The notes under the pieces are model-generated. The model saw only the letters and a list, made by a program, of their open reading frames with translations. It made no database searches and was not told the DNA's origin. The translations under genes and the position numbers were made by a program. A stretch of DNA of 64,000 nucleotides from JAVBTT01 sp031556035 (lineage in GTDB: Bacteria > Bacillota > Clostridia > Oscillospirales > UBA929), in assembly GCA_031556035.1 (NCBI GenBank), contig JAVBTT010000002.1:130372-194371 (forward strand), in the 5' to 3' direction. This document shows positions 26,744 to 35,155 of the stretch, piece by piece (within the stretch, counting starts at the first letter, position 1; each line of letters starts with the position of its first letter).

Positions 26744-28084
26744 ATGAAAAAACGTGCGACCCGAGTCCTGGCTCTGGCTTTGACCGTCATTATGGCGACG
26801 GCGCTGCTCGGTGCCTGCGCAAGCTCCGGGCCTCAGAGCCCCGCTGGAAATCAGGGCAATTCCAGCCCCGTTCAGCCGGCCAAGGAAGTTGTCATCAAGT
26901 ATCCGTCGTTCCAGATCGGCGTCAACTCTTACGCCCCCGTCATGGAGGAGGCGCTGAAGAGATTCAACGAGGCCAACGCCGGCAAATACAAGGTTGAGAT
27001 CGAGGAAATCCCCGGTGACCAGGCCTATGTCGACAAAATGAAAGCCCTGCTCTCAGTCGACCAGCTTCCCGACATCGTCTTCACGGGCGGGTACAACCTG
27101 CTGGATCTGGCTCTGGCAAAGGACGCGGTGGTTGACCTTACACCCTATATGAACGAGGACTCCAACTGGAAGGACAACTTCAGCGACGCCGCCCTCGACT
27201 TCAACAGCAGGGACGGCAAAATCTACGCCGTGCCCGCGCAGACCGACCTGATCGGGTATTTCTACAACAAGGAGCTGTTTACTCAGGCCGGCATTTCTCC
27301 CGCCAAAACCTGGGACGAATTCTTCTCCAACTGCGAAAAGCTGAGCGCGGCCGGCATCACTCCGCTGTCCATGGATACGGCGGACTCCGGCTGGGTCACT
27401 AGCCTGTGGCTAATGGCGCTTGTCGGCACCAACGGCTCGTCCGGCGAGGATTTTGCCAACGCGATGTCGCCGACGGATTACAACGTGCCCGAATTCATTG
27501 ACGCCGTCACTAAGATTCAGGACATGTACTTAAATTATACCACAAGCGACGCCGTTGGTGGGGCGTATGAAGCCGCCGCCAACAATTTCCTTACGGGCAA
27601 GACCGCCATGATCGCCAACGGCCCCTGGATGATCAGCGATTTTGAGGACACAACAAAGGCCGACGCGGGCTTCGCGGGCAAGGTCGGCTCAGCCATATTC
27701 CCGGGCGGCGGCGTGTTTGATTCTGTTCCCATCGGATATTTTGTCTGCGCGAAAGACGCTGACCGTCAAAAGGCCGCCGTGGAGTTTGTCAAATATATGA
27801 CAAGCGAGGAGGTCGGATATCTCGGTCTTGACCTGGTGGGCCAGATTCCCGCCACCATGAAGGTCAAGGTGGACGACAACATAAAGAGCAAATACCCGCT
27901 GCTGGCCGATCTTCTTGACGCCGCCAAGAGCGCGGAGTTCCGCTTCAACCACAACCAGGCCCTGTGGTATCCCAACACCATCGACGAAATTTCCGCCATC
28001 TATCCCTCCCTGGCCATGGGGCAGATGACGCCGGAGGATTTCGCGAAGAAACTCAGCGACGCCGCGAAGAAGAATCTGGAATAA
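26744..28084 (+). CDS. ABC transporter sugar-binding lipoprotein (CUT1 type)
   Basis: 446-residue extracellular solute-binding lipoprotein. It has a signal peptide MKKRATRVLALALTVIMATA and lipobox LLGAC with the lipidated Cys at about 25, a low-complexity Gly/Pro/Ser linker, then a family 1 binding fold (VDKMKALLSVDQLPDIVFTGG; GKIYAVPAQTDLIGYFYNKELF, part shown). Start ATG at 26744 is chosen over an upstream in-frame ATG (26702), because GGAGG lies 8-9 nt before it and the signal peptide begins there. Heads the operon with two permeases. No ATPase gene is present, as is common in Clostridia that share one MsmK-type ATPase. Confidence 0.92.
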   Translation: MKKRATRVLALALTVIMATALLGACASSGPQSPAGNQGNSSPVQPAKEVVIKYPSFQIGVNSYAPVMEEALKRFNEANAGKYKVEIEEIPGDQAYVDKMKALLSVDQLPDIVFTGGYNLLDLALAKDAVVDLTPYMNEDSNWKDNFSDAALDFNSRDGKIYAVPAQTDLIGYFYNKELFTQAGISPAKTWDEFFSNCEKLSAAGITPLSMDTADSGWVTSLWLMALVGTNGSSGEDFANAMSPTDYNVPEFIDAVTKIQDMYLNYTTSDAVGGAYEAAANNFLTGKTAMIANGPWMISDFEDTTKADAGFAGKVGSAIFPGGGVFDSVPIGYFVCAKDADRQKAAVEFVKYMTSEEVGYLGLDLVGQIPATMKVKVDDNIKSKYPLLADLLDAAKSAEFRFNHNQALWYPNTIDEISAIYPSLAMGQMTPEDFAKKLSDAAKKNLE

Positions 28085-28150
28085 TCTATAGCGGCGGCGG
28101 CTGCCGTCAGCCCTAGCTGCTTTTTGATGGAATCGGGGCGTTTTCATACC

Positions 28151-28190
28151 TATACTAATATCTTTTTGGGATGAGATGAGTATTAGTATT
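28151..28190. repeat. Short type 1 repeat: paired TACTAATA/TATTAGTA ends
   Basis: ATACTAATA (28152-28160) and TATTAGTAT (28181-28189), 20-nt spacer. This looks like a minimal or decayed copy of the element at 21915-22143, placed between the binding-protein and permease genes. It could act as a weak attenuating hairpin inside the operon. Confidence 0.6.
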
Positions 28191-28258
28191 ACGTATACGC
28201 CCCGGTTCCATTACACAAAAGCGCGAATTTGCCTCTCGCCGATAAAGGACGTGATTCT

Positions 28259-29134
28259 GTGACCAACCCGAAGAAATGGATATTCCTGTTTCTCTTTCCC
28301 TCTCTCGCGCTGTTCGCCGCCATTTTCGCATATCCGATCGGCATGATCTTCGGCTCCTCTTTCTTTAACTGGAGGGGCATGTCCAGCACTATTTCGTTCG
28401 TGGGTCTTCAAAACTTTATCAAACTCTTTTCCACGGACGCGACTTTCCACAAGGCCATGCTGAACACCGTTGTCTGGGTGGCGCTCCAGTCAACCGTCCA
28501 TGTGGCCCTCGGCGCGCTGCTTGCGCTGATTCTGGTCAAAAAGCCCTTCGGCTGGAAGGCCGTACGGACAGCCTACATGTTTCCCAACATCATATCCCTG
28601 GCCGTTTTGGGCATTGTCTACCTGAATTTGTTTAACCCCCAGCACGGCATTGTCAACGTGATTGTCCGCGCGCTGGGCTTTGAGGACTTCAACCACAACT
28701 GGTATTTTGACTCCTCCACCTCGTTTGGCACCGTCACCTTCACCTGGCTTGCCTTCGCCGGGCTTGTCACCATTCTTGTCATGGCCGAGATCGCCACCAT
28801 ATCGGATGAAATATACGAGGCCGCGTACATCGACGGCGCGTCCGACTTTCAGGTGGATATCCATATAAAGCTTCCCCTCCTGCGCAATATCCTGGGCACC
28901 TGCGTAATTCTCTCCGCCACCAGCATGCTCAAGGAATTCGAGCTGATTTACCTGACAACGGGCGGCGGGCCGGACATCGCCACCATGAACCTGCCCCTGT
29001 ATATTTACAAGACGTCCATCATCGAGCACAACTATGGTTATGCCAACACGATCAGTTCCGTCACCATCCTGCTCGGTATTGTTGTTATTGTCGGCGTCAA
29101 CCGCCTGTTCCGGATGGGACGCTCCGACATATGA
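28259..29134 (+). CDS. ABC sugar transporter permease (MalF/UgpA-like)
   Basis: 291-residue inner-membrane permease with six predicted segments; first segment WIFLFLFPSLALFAAIFAYPIG. The EAA loop that contacts the ATPase is EAAYIDGASDFQVDIHIKLPLL (near 190-211, shown as its key part). Start GTG at 28259 has AAAGGA 9 nt upstream; a TTG further upstream is less likely. First permease of the import operon. Confidence 0.9.
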   Translation: MTNPKKWIFLFLFPSLALFAAIFAYPIGMIFGSSFFNWRGMSSTISFVGLQNFIKLFSTDATFHKAMLNTVVWVALQSTVHVALGALLALILVKKPFGWKAVRTAYMFPNIISLAVLGIVYLNLFNPQHGIVNVIVRALGFEDFNHNWYFDSSTSFGTVTFTWLAFAGLVTILVMAEIATISDEIYEAAYIDGASDFQVDIHIKLPLLRNILGTCVILSATSMLKEFELIYLTTGGGPDIATMNLPLYIYKTSIIEHNYGYANTISSVTILLGIVVIVGVNRLFRMGRSDI

Positions 29135-29147
29135 GAGGAGGATATTG

Positions 29148-29996
29148 ATGAGAACACGCCCAAAACCGACCGCTGGCCGCGCCGTCGCCGGCACGCTCAA
29201 ATACGCGTTGATGATCACCCTGTTTCTGTTGTCAGTCGTGCCTCTTTTATGGATCATTCTGTCCTCGTTTAAAACAAACCGGGAGATTCTGTCGGCGCCG
29301 CTGGCCCTGCCGGCGCACTGGAGCCTCGACGGCTACGCCAGCGCCTTTAAAATCGCGCCCCTGCAGACCTTTTATTTAAACAGCGTGATAATCACAAGCC
29401 TGAGCACCCTGCTCAACGTGTTCCTGGTCGGCATGAGCGCCTATGTGGTGGCACGCTTCAATTTCAAGGGGAAAAGCCTGGTGTTCCTTCTCTTTTCCTT
29501 CTCGCTGCTTGTCCCCATGACGGCGCTGATCCACCCTGTCTATCTGCTTGTCAACACCGCGGGACTTCTTGACACAAAGGCGGGGCTCGTCTTCGTATAC
29601 ATGTCCCTGGGGTTCCCCACCACCTTTTTCATAATGCGCTCCTACTTCCTGGGTATCCCCCGCAGCATAGAGGAGGCGGCCTACATAGACGGCTCCGGGT
29701 TTCTGAACACCTTTGTCAAAATCGTGCTGCCCATCGCCCGGCCGGGCATGGCCACGGCGGCTATCCTGCAATTTCTGATGGCGTGGAACGAGTTCCTGTA
29801 CGCGCTGGTGCTCACCTCATCGAAGAACAACCGCACCCTTCCACTGGCCATCAACTACTTTACCAGCCAATTCAGCTTTAACTATACGGCAATGTTCGCC
29901 GCCATTACAGTAATCGTCCTGCCCAGCATTGTGATATACCTGCTGCTTCAGGAGCAGGTGGTGGGCAGCCTGGCGGCAGGGTCTGTCAAGGGCTGA
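29148..29996 (+). CDS. ABC sugar transporter permease (MalG/UgpE-like)
   Basis: 282-residue second permease with six predicted segments (first: YALMITLFLLSVVPLLWIIL). The EAA loop begins EEAAYIDGSGFLNTFVKIVL, followed by PIARPG. Start ATG at 29148 with GAGGAGG 6 nt upstream; the frame opens earlier but within the preceding gene. It forms the channel with the product of 28259-29134. Confidence 0.92.
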   Translation: MRTRPKPTAGRAVAGTLKYALMITLFLLSVVPLLWIILSSFKTNREILSAPLALPAHWSLDGYASAFKIAPLQTFYLNSVIITSLSTLLNVFLVGMSAYVVARFNFKGKSLVFLLFSFSLLVPMTALIHPVYLLVNTAGLLDTKAGLVFVYMSLGFPTTFFIMRSYFLGIPRSIEEAAYIDGSGFLNTFVKIVLPIARPGMATAAILQFLMAWNEFLYALVLTSSKNNRTLPLAINYFTSQFSFNYTAMFAAITVIVLPSIVIYLLLQEQVVGSLAAGSVKG

Positions 29997-30035
29997 CCGC
30001 CGCCGGTACATTTTTCCAGATAGGGTGAGGGGCAT

Positions 30036-31409
30036 ATGAAGCTTACCGTTTTAGGCGGAGGGGGCGTGCGCACGCCGCTGCTGATCCGCAGCATACTCAA
30101 CCGAGCGGACGAAATCGGGTTCTCCGAGGTCTGCCTGATGGACAACGACCCGGAAAAGCTAAGGATTTACGGGGGCATGGCCAAAAAGGTCGGCGGCCTG
30201 ATTAACCCACGGGTGCTGATTTCCCTGACCGAGGATCCGGTCGGGGCCGTCACCGGCGCCGACTATATCATCACGACCCTGCGCGTTGGGCAGGAGAAGG
30301 GGCGAACCCTCGACGAGCGCATCGCGCTGGACAACGGCGTCATCGGCCAGGAGACAACAGGCCCCGGCGGCTTTGCCATGGCCATGCGCTCCATTCCCGC
30401 GCTGCTCGGTTACGCTGAGCTCGCAGGCAAGCACGCTAAAAAAGGCGCCAAAATCTTTAACTTTACAAATCCCGCCGGGCTTGTCAGCCAGGCCTTTTGC
30501 TACAGAGGTTTTCAAAACGTCTACGGCATATGCGATGGCCCGAGCCACTTCAAGCTGGAGCTTGAGGAGTTCACCGGCACTCCCAGGGGGCAGCTTGAGC
30601 TGGACTGCTTCGGTTTAAACCACCTGTCCTTTTACAGCGGTGTGCGCAAGGGGGGCAGGGACATACTCGGGGAGCTGATCGGCGACCCGCTTCTCTACCA
30701 AAAAACGGAGATGCGCCTTTTTGATCCCGGATTGGCCAGGGATTTGGGGATGCTCCTGAACGAATATCTTTATTACTTCTATCACCGGGAAAAGGCACTG
30801 GCCAACATACAAAAAAGCGGCAGAACCCGCGGCGAGACCATATATGAAATCAACAGGAGCATGAGCGGGGAGCTTTCTGCCTATGACGCGGAGCGCGATT
30901 TTGACAAGATGCTTGAGATCTATGTGCGTTACTACGCCATGCGCGAGGACAACTACATGGCGATAGAGTCAGGCGGCAGGGTCAAGGACAGGAGCTTCAC
31001 CTTCGACTTCCTGGACCCGGCGCAGGACGACGGCGGCTATGCCGGGGTCGCCCTTGACTACATCACCGCCCACGCCACAGGCAAGGACACCCGCATGATC
31101 CTCATGGTGCCCAATCGCGGCGCGATTCCCGGGCTGCTTGACGACGACGTGGTGGAAATCACCTGCACAATCGGCAGGCAGGGGGAGCGCGCCATACGCG
31201 TCCCGGAGGTGCCCGAGCTGCAGATGAACCTGATCCGCCAGATGAAGCTGTTTGAGCGCCGCGCCGCCCGCGCGATCCTCGCCCGCGACATCGAGGGCGC
31301 GCGCCTGGCCCTGATGATCCACCCCCTGGTCAACTCCTACTCGCTGGCGAAAAAGCTGCTGAGCGAATACATGGAGGCGCACCGGGAGTATATCGGGGAC
31401 TGGACATGA
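30036..31409 (+). CDS. Glycoside hydrolase family 4 enzyme (6-phospho-glycosidase-like)
   Basis: 457-residue NAD+- and metal-dependent glycosidase. Rossmann start KLTVLGGGGVRTPLLIRSIL; RVGQEKGRTLDERI; VIGQETTGPGGFAMAMRSIP; FNFTNPAGLVSQ; FGLNHLSFY. These resemble the 6-phospho-beta-glucosidase branch. The metal-site motif, however, reads CDGP (VYGICDGPSH) rather than the CN(V/I)P of that branch or the CDMP of 6-phospho-alpha-glucosidases, so substrate specificity is open. It follows an ABC importer, not a PTS, and overlaps a kinase gene (ATGA). Confidence 0.88.
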   Translation: MKLTVLGGGGVRTPLLIRSILNRADEIGFSEVCLMDNDPEKLRIYGGMAKKVGGLINPRVLISLTEDPVGAVTGADYIITTLRVGQEKGRTLDERIALDNGVIGQETTGPGGFAMAMRSIPALLGYAELAGKHAKKGAKIFNFTNPAGLVSQAFCYRGFQNVYGICDGPSHFKLELEEFTGTPRGQLELDCFGLNHLSFYSGVRKGGRDILGELIGDPLLYQKTEMRLFDPGLARDLGMLLNEYLYYFYHREKALANIQKSGRTRGETIYEINRSMSGELSAYDAERDFDKMLEIYVRYYAMREDNYMAIESGGRVKDRSFTFDFLDPAQDDGGYAGVALDYITAHATGKDTRMILMVPNRGAIPGLLDDDVVEITCTIGRQGERAIRVPEVPELQMNLIRQMKLFERRAARAILARDIEGARLALMIHPLVNSYSLAKKLLSEYMEAHREYIGDWT

Positions 31410-32323
31410 AATACGAGTATGATGTTGTCTCCCTCGGCTGCGCCAGTCTGGACGTAATTTTCGTCGGAATGGACCAGTGGGCGGAGCCGGGCAAGGAGCG
31501 CGTATCCCGCGATTTTGCCCTCAAGCCCGGCAGCGGCGCGGTCAACGTCTCGGCAGCCCTGGCGCGGCTGGGGCTCCGCTCGGCGCTTGTCTCCACCATA
31601 GGCCAGGACGAGCCCGGCAGCCTGCTCTGGGATATGATTGCCCGCACGGGGGCGGACATGTCCCTGGTCACCCGCTCCCCCGGCTATCGAACCACAGTGT
31701 CCGCCGCGCTTGGCTACCAGGGAGACAGGGGCTTCGTCACATATTTCGCGAGTCAGGACACGCGGGGCGAGCTCGCCCGCTTTGAGAATGCCCTGCCCAA
31801 GGCGAGGCTCGCGCATCTCTCCCTGTCCGACTGCCTGCGGCTCCCGTACGCCGCGTTGGCCAAACAGAGCGGCGCTACGGTCACCATTGACTCGGGCTGG
31901 GATGAAAGCGCATGTATTGACAACGTGGCGCCCATCCTTCAAAGCTGCGATGTGTTTTTTACCAATAGTATAGAGGCTGAGCATATCTTCGGAGGAGACA
32001 GCCCGGAGGCATCGGCAGAGCGCATGGCGCACTACATCGACACCTTTGTCATCAAGCTGGGCTGCGAGGGCAGCTTTTTGTACGACAGGGGCCGCGTCAC
32101 CCTTATCCCCCCCCTGGATGCCGGGCCCGCCGTTGAGATGACCGGGGCGGGCGATCTGTACTGCGCCGGGTTTATCTACGGTCTGCTGCACGGCTGGCCA
32201 ATGGAGCGGTGCGCGCGGTTTGGCTCCGCGTCCGGCGGAGTGGCGGTGACTTTTTACGGCGGAGTGGATGATGCCTATACCCTTTCCCGCGTAAATCAGG
32301 TGTACGAGCAGATAACATCCTGA
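31406..32323 (+). CDS. PfkB-family carbohydrate kinase
   Basis: 305-residue ribokinase-like sugar kinase. N-terminal YDVVSLGCASLDVIFVG and the conserved KPGSGAVNVSAALARLG form the sugar-binding side. The anion-hole/catalytic motif is MTGAGDLYCAGFIYGLL (near 248-264), with the base Asp intact. Coupled to the GH4 gene by an ATGA overlap, so it likely phosphorylates the imported glycoside or a released monosaccharide. A role as 2-deoxy-5-keto-gluconate kinase (IolC) for the inositol genes at 9-15 kb cannot be excluded. Its stop codon is the first triplet of the next repeat. Confidence 0.85.
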   Translation: MKYEYDVVSLGCASLDVIFVGMDQWAEPGKERVSRDFALKPGSGAVNVSAALARLGLRSALVSTIGQDEPGSLLWDMIARTGADMSLVTRSPGYRTTVSAALGYQGDRGFVTYFASQDTRGELARFENALPKARLAHLSLSDCLRLPYAALAKQSGATVTIDSGWDESACIDNVAPILQSCDVFFTNSIEAEHIFGGDSPEASAERMAHYIDTFVIKLGCEGSFLYDRGRVTLIPPLDAGPAVEMTGAGDLYCAGFIYGLLHGWPMERCARFGSASGGVAVTFYGGVDDAYTLSRVNQVYEQITS

Positions 32324-32436
32324 TACCTGTTTAAACCCTTCCGTTCAGAAATTATACTAAACCCATGTTAAAGCCTTCCGGTTAGAAGCTTGCCTCAGCA
32401 AGCTTCTAACCGGAAGGCTTTAAACAGGTGTTATTG
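32321..32436. repeat. Type 1 palindromic element with 23-bp stem
   Basis: Begins TGATACCTGTTTAAACC, where TGA is the kinase stop. A second end, ATACTAAACCCATGTTAAAG, runs into a perfect 23-bp stem 32370-32392/32399-32421 whose centre is AGAAGCTTG-N6-CAAGCTTCT. The right end is TTTAAACAGGTGTTATT. Shares its centre and ends with the copies at 16.3, 22.1 and 37.4 kb. Confidence 0.8.
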
Positions 32437-32530
32437 GATTACACGCATAGGGGGAACGGAGTATCGCGGGCGCTGCCGTGGGGACGCGAAGGGCGGCAGT
32501 TAAAGTGCCGGAAACTTGTTCGAACATATG

Positions 32531-32559
32531 TTGCTTTAAGATAAGCCGTGTGTTATAAT
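32531..32559 (+). promoter_or_regulatory. Promoter of the radical SAM/DUF4130 pair
   Basis: TTGCTT (32531-32536), 17-nt spacer, TATAAT (32554-32559). It has the same hexamers and spacing as the iolR promoter. The -10 box overlaps the first in-frame ATG (32558), which argues for the later start codon. Confidence 0.7.
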
Positions 32560-32575
32560 GATCCCGGTGATCAAT

Positions 32576-33880
32576 ATGCCGGAACTTATAGACAAACTTG
32601 AAATATTAGGCGACGCCGCGAAGTTTGACGCGTCCTGCTCCACTTCGGGCGGAGGACGCGCGGGCAAGCCGGGCGAACTTGGCAATGCCCATTCAGCCGG
32701 GATATGCCACGCCTGGGCGTCCGACGGGCGCTGCGTCTCCATGCTCAAGGTGCTGCAGTCAAACGCCTGCATATACAACTGCGCCTATTGCCACAACAGG
32801 CGTGAAAACGATATTCCGAGGGCGACCTTCGCTCCGGAGGAGCTGGCGGAGCTCACCGTGCAGTTTTACAGGCGCAATTACATCGAGGGGCTGTTCCTCA
32901 GTTCCGGCATCGTCAAAAACCCGGACTACACAATGGAGATGATGATCCGCACGATGCGCCTTCTGCGCGAGGGGCACAAATTTGGCGGATATATACACAT
33001 GAAGACCATCCCCGGGGCTGACCAGGCGCTGATCGACGCGGCAGGCCTTCTGGCGGACAGGCTGAGCGTCAACGTGGAGCTCCCGAGCGAGCAGAGTCTC
33101 GCGCTGCTCGCCCCGCAGAAGAAGCCGGAGAACATCCTGACGCCTATGACTTATATTCGCAACGCGCAGACGGCTTATCTGGAGGACGGAAAAAAACACA
33201 GGAGCGCGCCGCTGTTCGCCCCTGCCGGGCAGACCACGCAGATGATAATCGGGGCGACCCCGGATTCCGACCTTTCGGTGCTCCGACTGAGCGAAGGGCT
33301 TTACAAAAAGCTGAGCCTAAAGCGGGTCTACTACTCGGCGTATGTGCCGGTTGGCGCACATCCGACACTGCCGGACAGGGGGACGCCTCCGCCTCTGCTG
33401 CGCGAGCACAGGCTCTATCAGGCGGATTTTCTGCTAAGGTTTTACAGCTTCGAGGCGAAGGAGATTCTGGATAAGAACTCCCCTCAGCTCGACATGGAGG
33501 TCGACCCGAAGTGCGCGTGGGCCCTGCGGCATCCGGAGTTTTTTCCCGTCGAGGCCAACCGGGCTGACTATGAAGCCCTTTTGAGAGTGCCCGGGGTCGG
33601 CACGGTGAGCGCGAAGCGCATACTCGAGGCCCGCAGGGTGGGGCCGCTCCGCCCCGAAAATCTCCGAAGGCTGGGGATTGTCATGAAGCGGGCGCGTTTT
33701 TTCCTTACGGCGGGCGGGAAGTACGAGGGCGAGGCGCGGCACGACCACCCGTTTTTGCGCGAGCTGCTGTCCGACAACGCGCATGTGCTCCAGCTGTCGC
33801 TGTTCGGCGACCCGTCCCAGCGCAGGCTGGAAACGCCGGGCGCGGCACTGCCAGCTTTCAGCGGGGTGGTCGCGAAGTGA
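32576..33880 (+). CDS. Putative DNA modification/repair radical SAM protein
   Basis: 434-residue radical SAM enzyme of the group annotated as linked to uracil-DNA glycosylase (TIGR03916-like). The SAM cluster motif is CIYNCAYCHNRRE (CX3CX2C). ELPSEQSLALLAPQKKPENI and the C-terminal helix-hairpin-helix LLRVPGVGTVSAKRILEARR (near 335-354) fit a DNA-binding repair role. Start ATG at 32576 is chosen because the promoter -10 covers the earlier ATG and GGTGATC, complementary to the 16S tail, precedes it. The next gene overlaps by GTGA. Substrate and reaction are not established for this family. Confidence 0.88.
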   Translation: MPELIDKLEILGDAAKFDASCSTSGGGRAGKPGELGNAHSAGICHAWASDGRCVSMLKVLQSNACIYNCAYCHNRRENDIPRATFAPEELAELTVQFYRRNYIEGLFLSSGIVKNPDYTMEMMIRTMRLLREGHKFGGYIHMKTIPGADQALIDAAGLLADRLSVNVELPSEQSLALLAPQKKPENILTPMTYIRNAQTAYLEDGKKHRSAPLFAPAGQTTQMIIGATPDSDLSVLRLSEGLYKKLSLKRVYYSAYVPVGAHPTLPDRGTPPPLLREHRLYQADFLLRFYSFEAKEILDKNSPQLDMEVDPKCAWALRHPEFFPVEANRADYEALLRVPGVGTVSAKRILEARRVGPLRPENLRRLGIVMKRARFFLTAGGKYEGEARHDHPFLRELLSDNAHVLQLSLFGDPSQRRLETPGAALPAFSGVVAK

Positions 33881-34605
33881 CTGTGCTGATATACGAGAAC
33901 AGCTGGGACGGCTTTTTGTCCGCGGTCTTTGAGGCGTTCTCCCGCCGGAGCGGCTGCGAGCTGCTCAGGGAGGATCGCTGCCCCGGTGTCTCGCTGTTTG
34001 AGACGGTGAGGGTCGAGGCCGACGGGGAGCGCTCAATCCGGGTTCAGAGGGGTATGGACCGGCTCGGGGGCGATGTCGGCGTCACGGTTTACCAGGCGTG
34101 GCTGTCCGAAAAGCGGGATATAGAAAACAACATAGTTCTGACATTAAAGCGCGGCTTTGACGAAAAGCGCAGCCCGCTGGCGCAGCTTATGCATCCTGAG
34201 GTGCGCAGGGTGGTGCTGGCTGCCCGGCTGGTCGGGATGGAGGCGCACCGCTTTCTGGGGCTGACGCGGCTCAAGCATGTGCACGGGGATCTCTACGCCG
34301 CCGACTTCAAGCATGACTGCAACCTGCTGCCGCTGATGGGCGACCACTTTTGCGGGCGTTTCGGCGACCAGCGGATAGTGATACGCGATATCGCCAGGAG
34401 GCAGGCGCTTGTCACCGGGGGCGGCGCCTGGGAGATATCGGCGCTGCCGGACGGCGAGATAGCTCCGCTCCCGCCGGACGGCGAGTTCGAGGGCCTTTGG
34501 AGGAAATATTTTGAAGCCATTGCCAACCCCGCCAGAAAGAACCTTAAGCTCCAGCAGAAGTTCGTTCCGCTGAAGTACAGGGAGCACCTGACTGAGTTTC
34601 AGTAA
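33877..34605 (+). CDS. DUF4130 protein, partner of the radical SAM enzyme
   Basis: 242-residue soluble protein of the 'probable DNA metabolism protein' family (TIGR03915/DUF4130-like). Recognisable parts are the N-terminal YENSWDGFLSAVFEAF, the middle ARLVGMEAHRFLGLTRLKHV, then DFKHDCNLLPLMGDHFCGRF and a C-terminal WRKYFEAIANPARKNLKLQQ, the conserved end. Start GTG at 33877 overlaps the stop of the radical SAM gene. The two are nearly always adjacent in genomes and in some are fused to a uracil-DNA glycosylase domain; that domain is not seen here. Confidence 0.85.
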   Translation: MTVLIYENSWDGFLSAVFEAFSRRSGCELLREDRCPGVSLFETVRVEADGERSIRVQRGMDRLGGDVGVTVYQAWLSEKRDIENNIVLTLKRGFDEKRSPLAQLMHPEVRRVVLAARLVGMEAHRFLGLTRLKHVHGDLYAADFKHDCNLLPLMGDHFCGRFGDQRIVIRDIARRQALVTGGGAWEISALPDGEIAPLPPDGEFEGLWRKYFEAIANPARKNLKLQQKFVPLKYREHLTEFQ

Positions 34606-35040
34606 GCAGCCCCCGCGGGGCCGATCAGCCCGATGACAAACTACAGTTTGTCATCGAAAACGAGGGGAAGCTGTCGCCGCTGCGGCGGCTCATAGAGAAA
34701 GGCTTTCCCGGAGTGAATCCGTGAAAGCCTTGAATTTCACGCTTTTCCACTCTTGCGGTCAAGCAAGAACCTGCCGCCTCCGGCGTCAGGCTCGACGCGC
34801 AAAAGTGAAAAAGGACGGAGGTCGCGGACTTTGTCTTCACTCTGAGCGATCCCGCGGGGCCGATTCAGTCTGTAGACAAAGTCATAGTCGCGCTTCTCAA
34901 ACCCTTCCCGACCAGCAAATTCAGAATTTTTTCCCGTTGTTACTACGTAAAACGACCGCAAAATTCTGAATTTGACAACTCGCCCTCTGCGAGGGCTTCG
35001 GGTCGGGAAGGGTTTGTCAGCAGCCTGGAGCGGCCCCTGT
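34606..35040. repeat. Island of nested and tandem palindromes
   Basis: A non-coding stretch with at least five separate perfect inverted repeats: CGATGACAAACT-AC-AGTTTGTCATCG (34631-34656); GGCTTTC/GAAAGCC (34701-34730 region); GACTTTGTCT/AGACAAAGTC (34827-34836/34874-34883); a 16-bp outer stem starting CAAACCCTTCCCGACC (34898-34913/35001-35016); and a 14-bp inner stem AAATTCAGAATTTT (34917-34930/34960-34973). The motif GCGGGGCCGAT appears near 34615 and 34855. The first palindrome is shared with 16234-16251. Confidence 0.75.
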
Positions 35041-35058
35041 GGGGCCGATTTTTCCCGC

Positions 35059-35143
35059 TTCCCAAAAGATTCCTAAAATGATATAATCTATTCCAGTATA
35101 GACGCGCCGGACTAGGATACACCCTAAGTCCGGCACTCGCGTC
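35059..35143 (+). promoter_or_regulatory. Promoter and structured 5' leader of the SLH protease gene
   Basis: TATAAT at 35082-35087 with a weak -35 TTCCCA at 35059-35064. The predicted leader folds into a hairpin: GACGCG and GCCGGACT pair with AGTCCGGC and CGCGTC (35101-35143), ending just before the GGGAGG ribosome site. Confidence 0.5.
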
Positions 35144-35155
35144 GGGAGGTACGAC

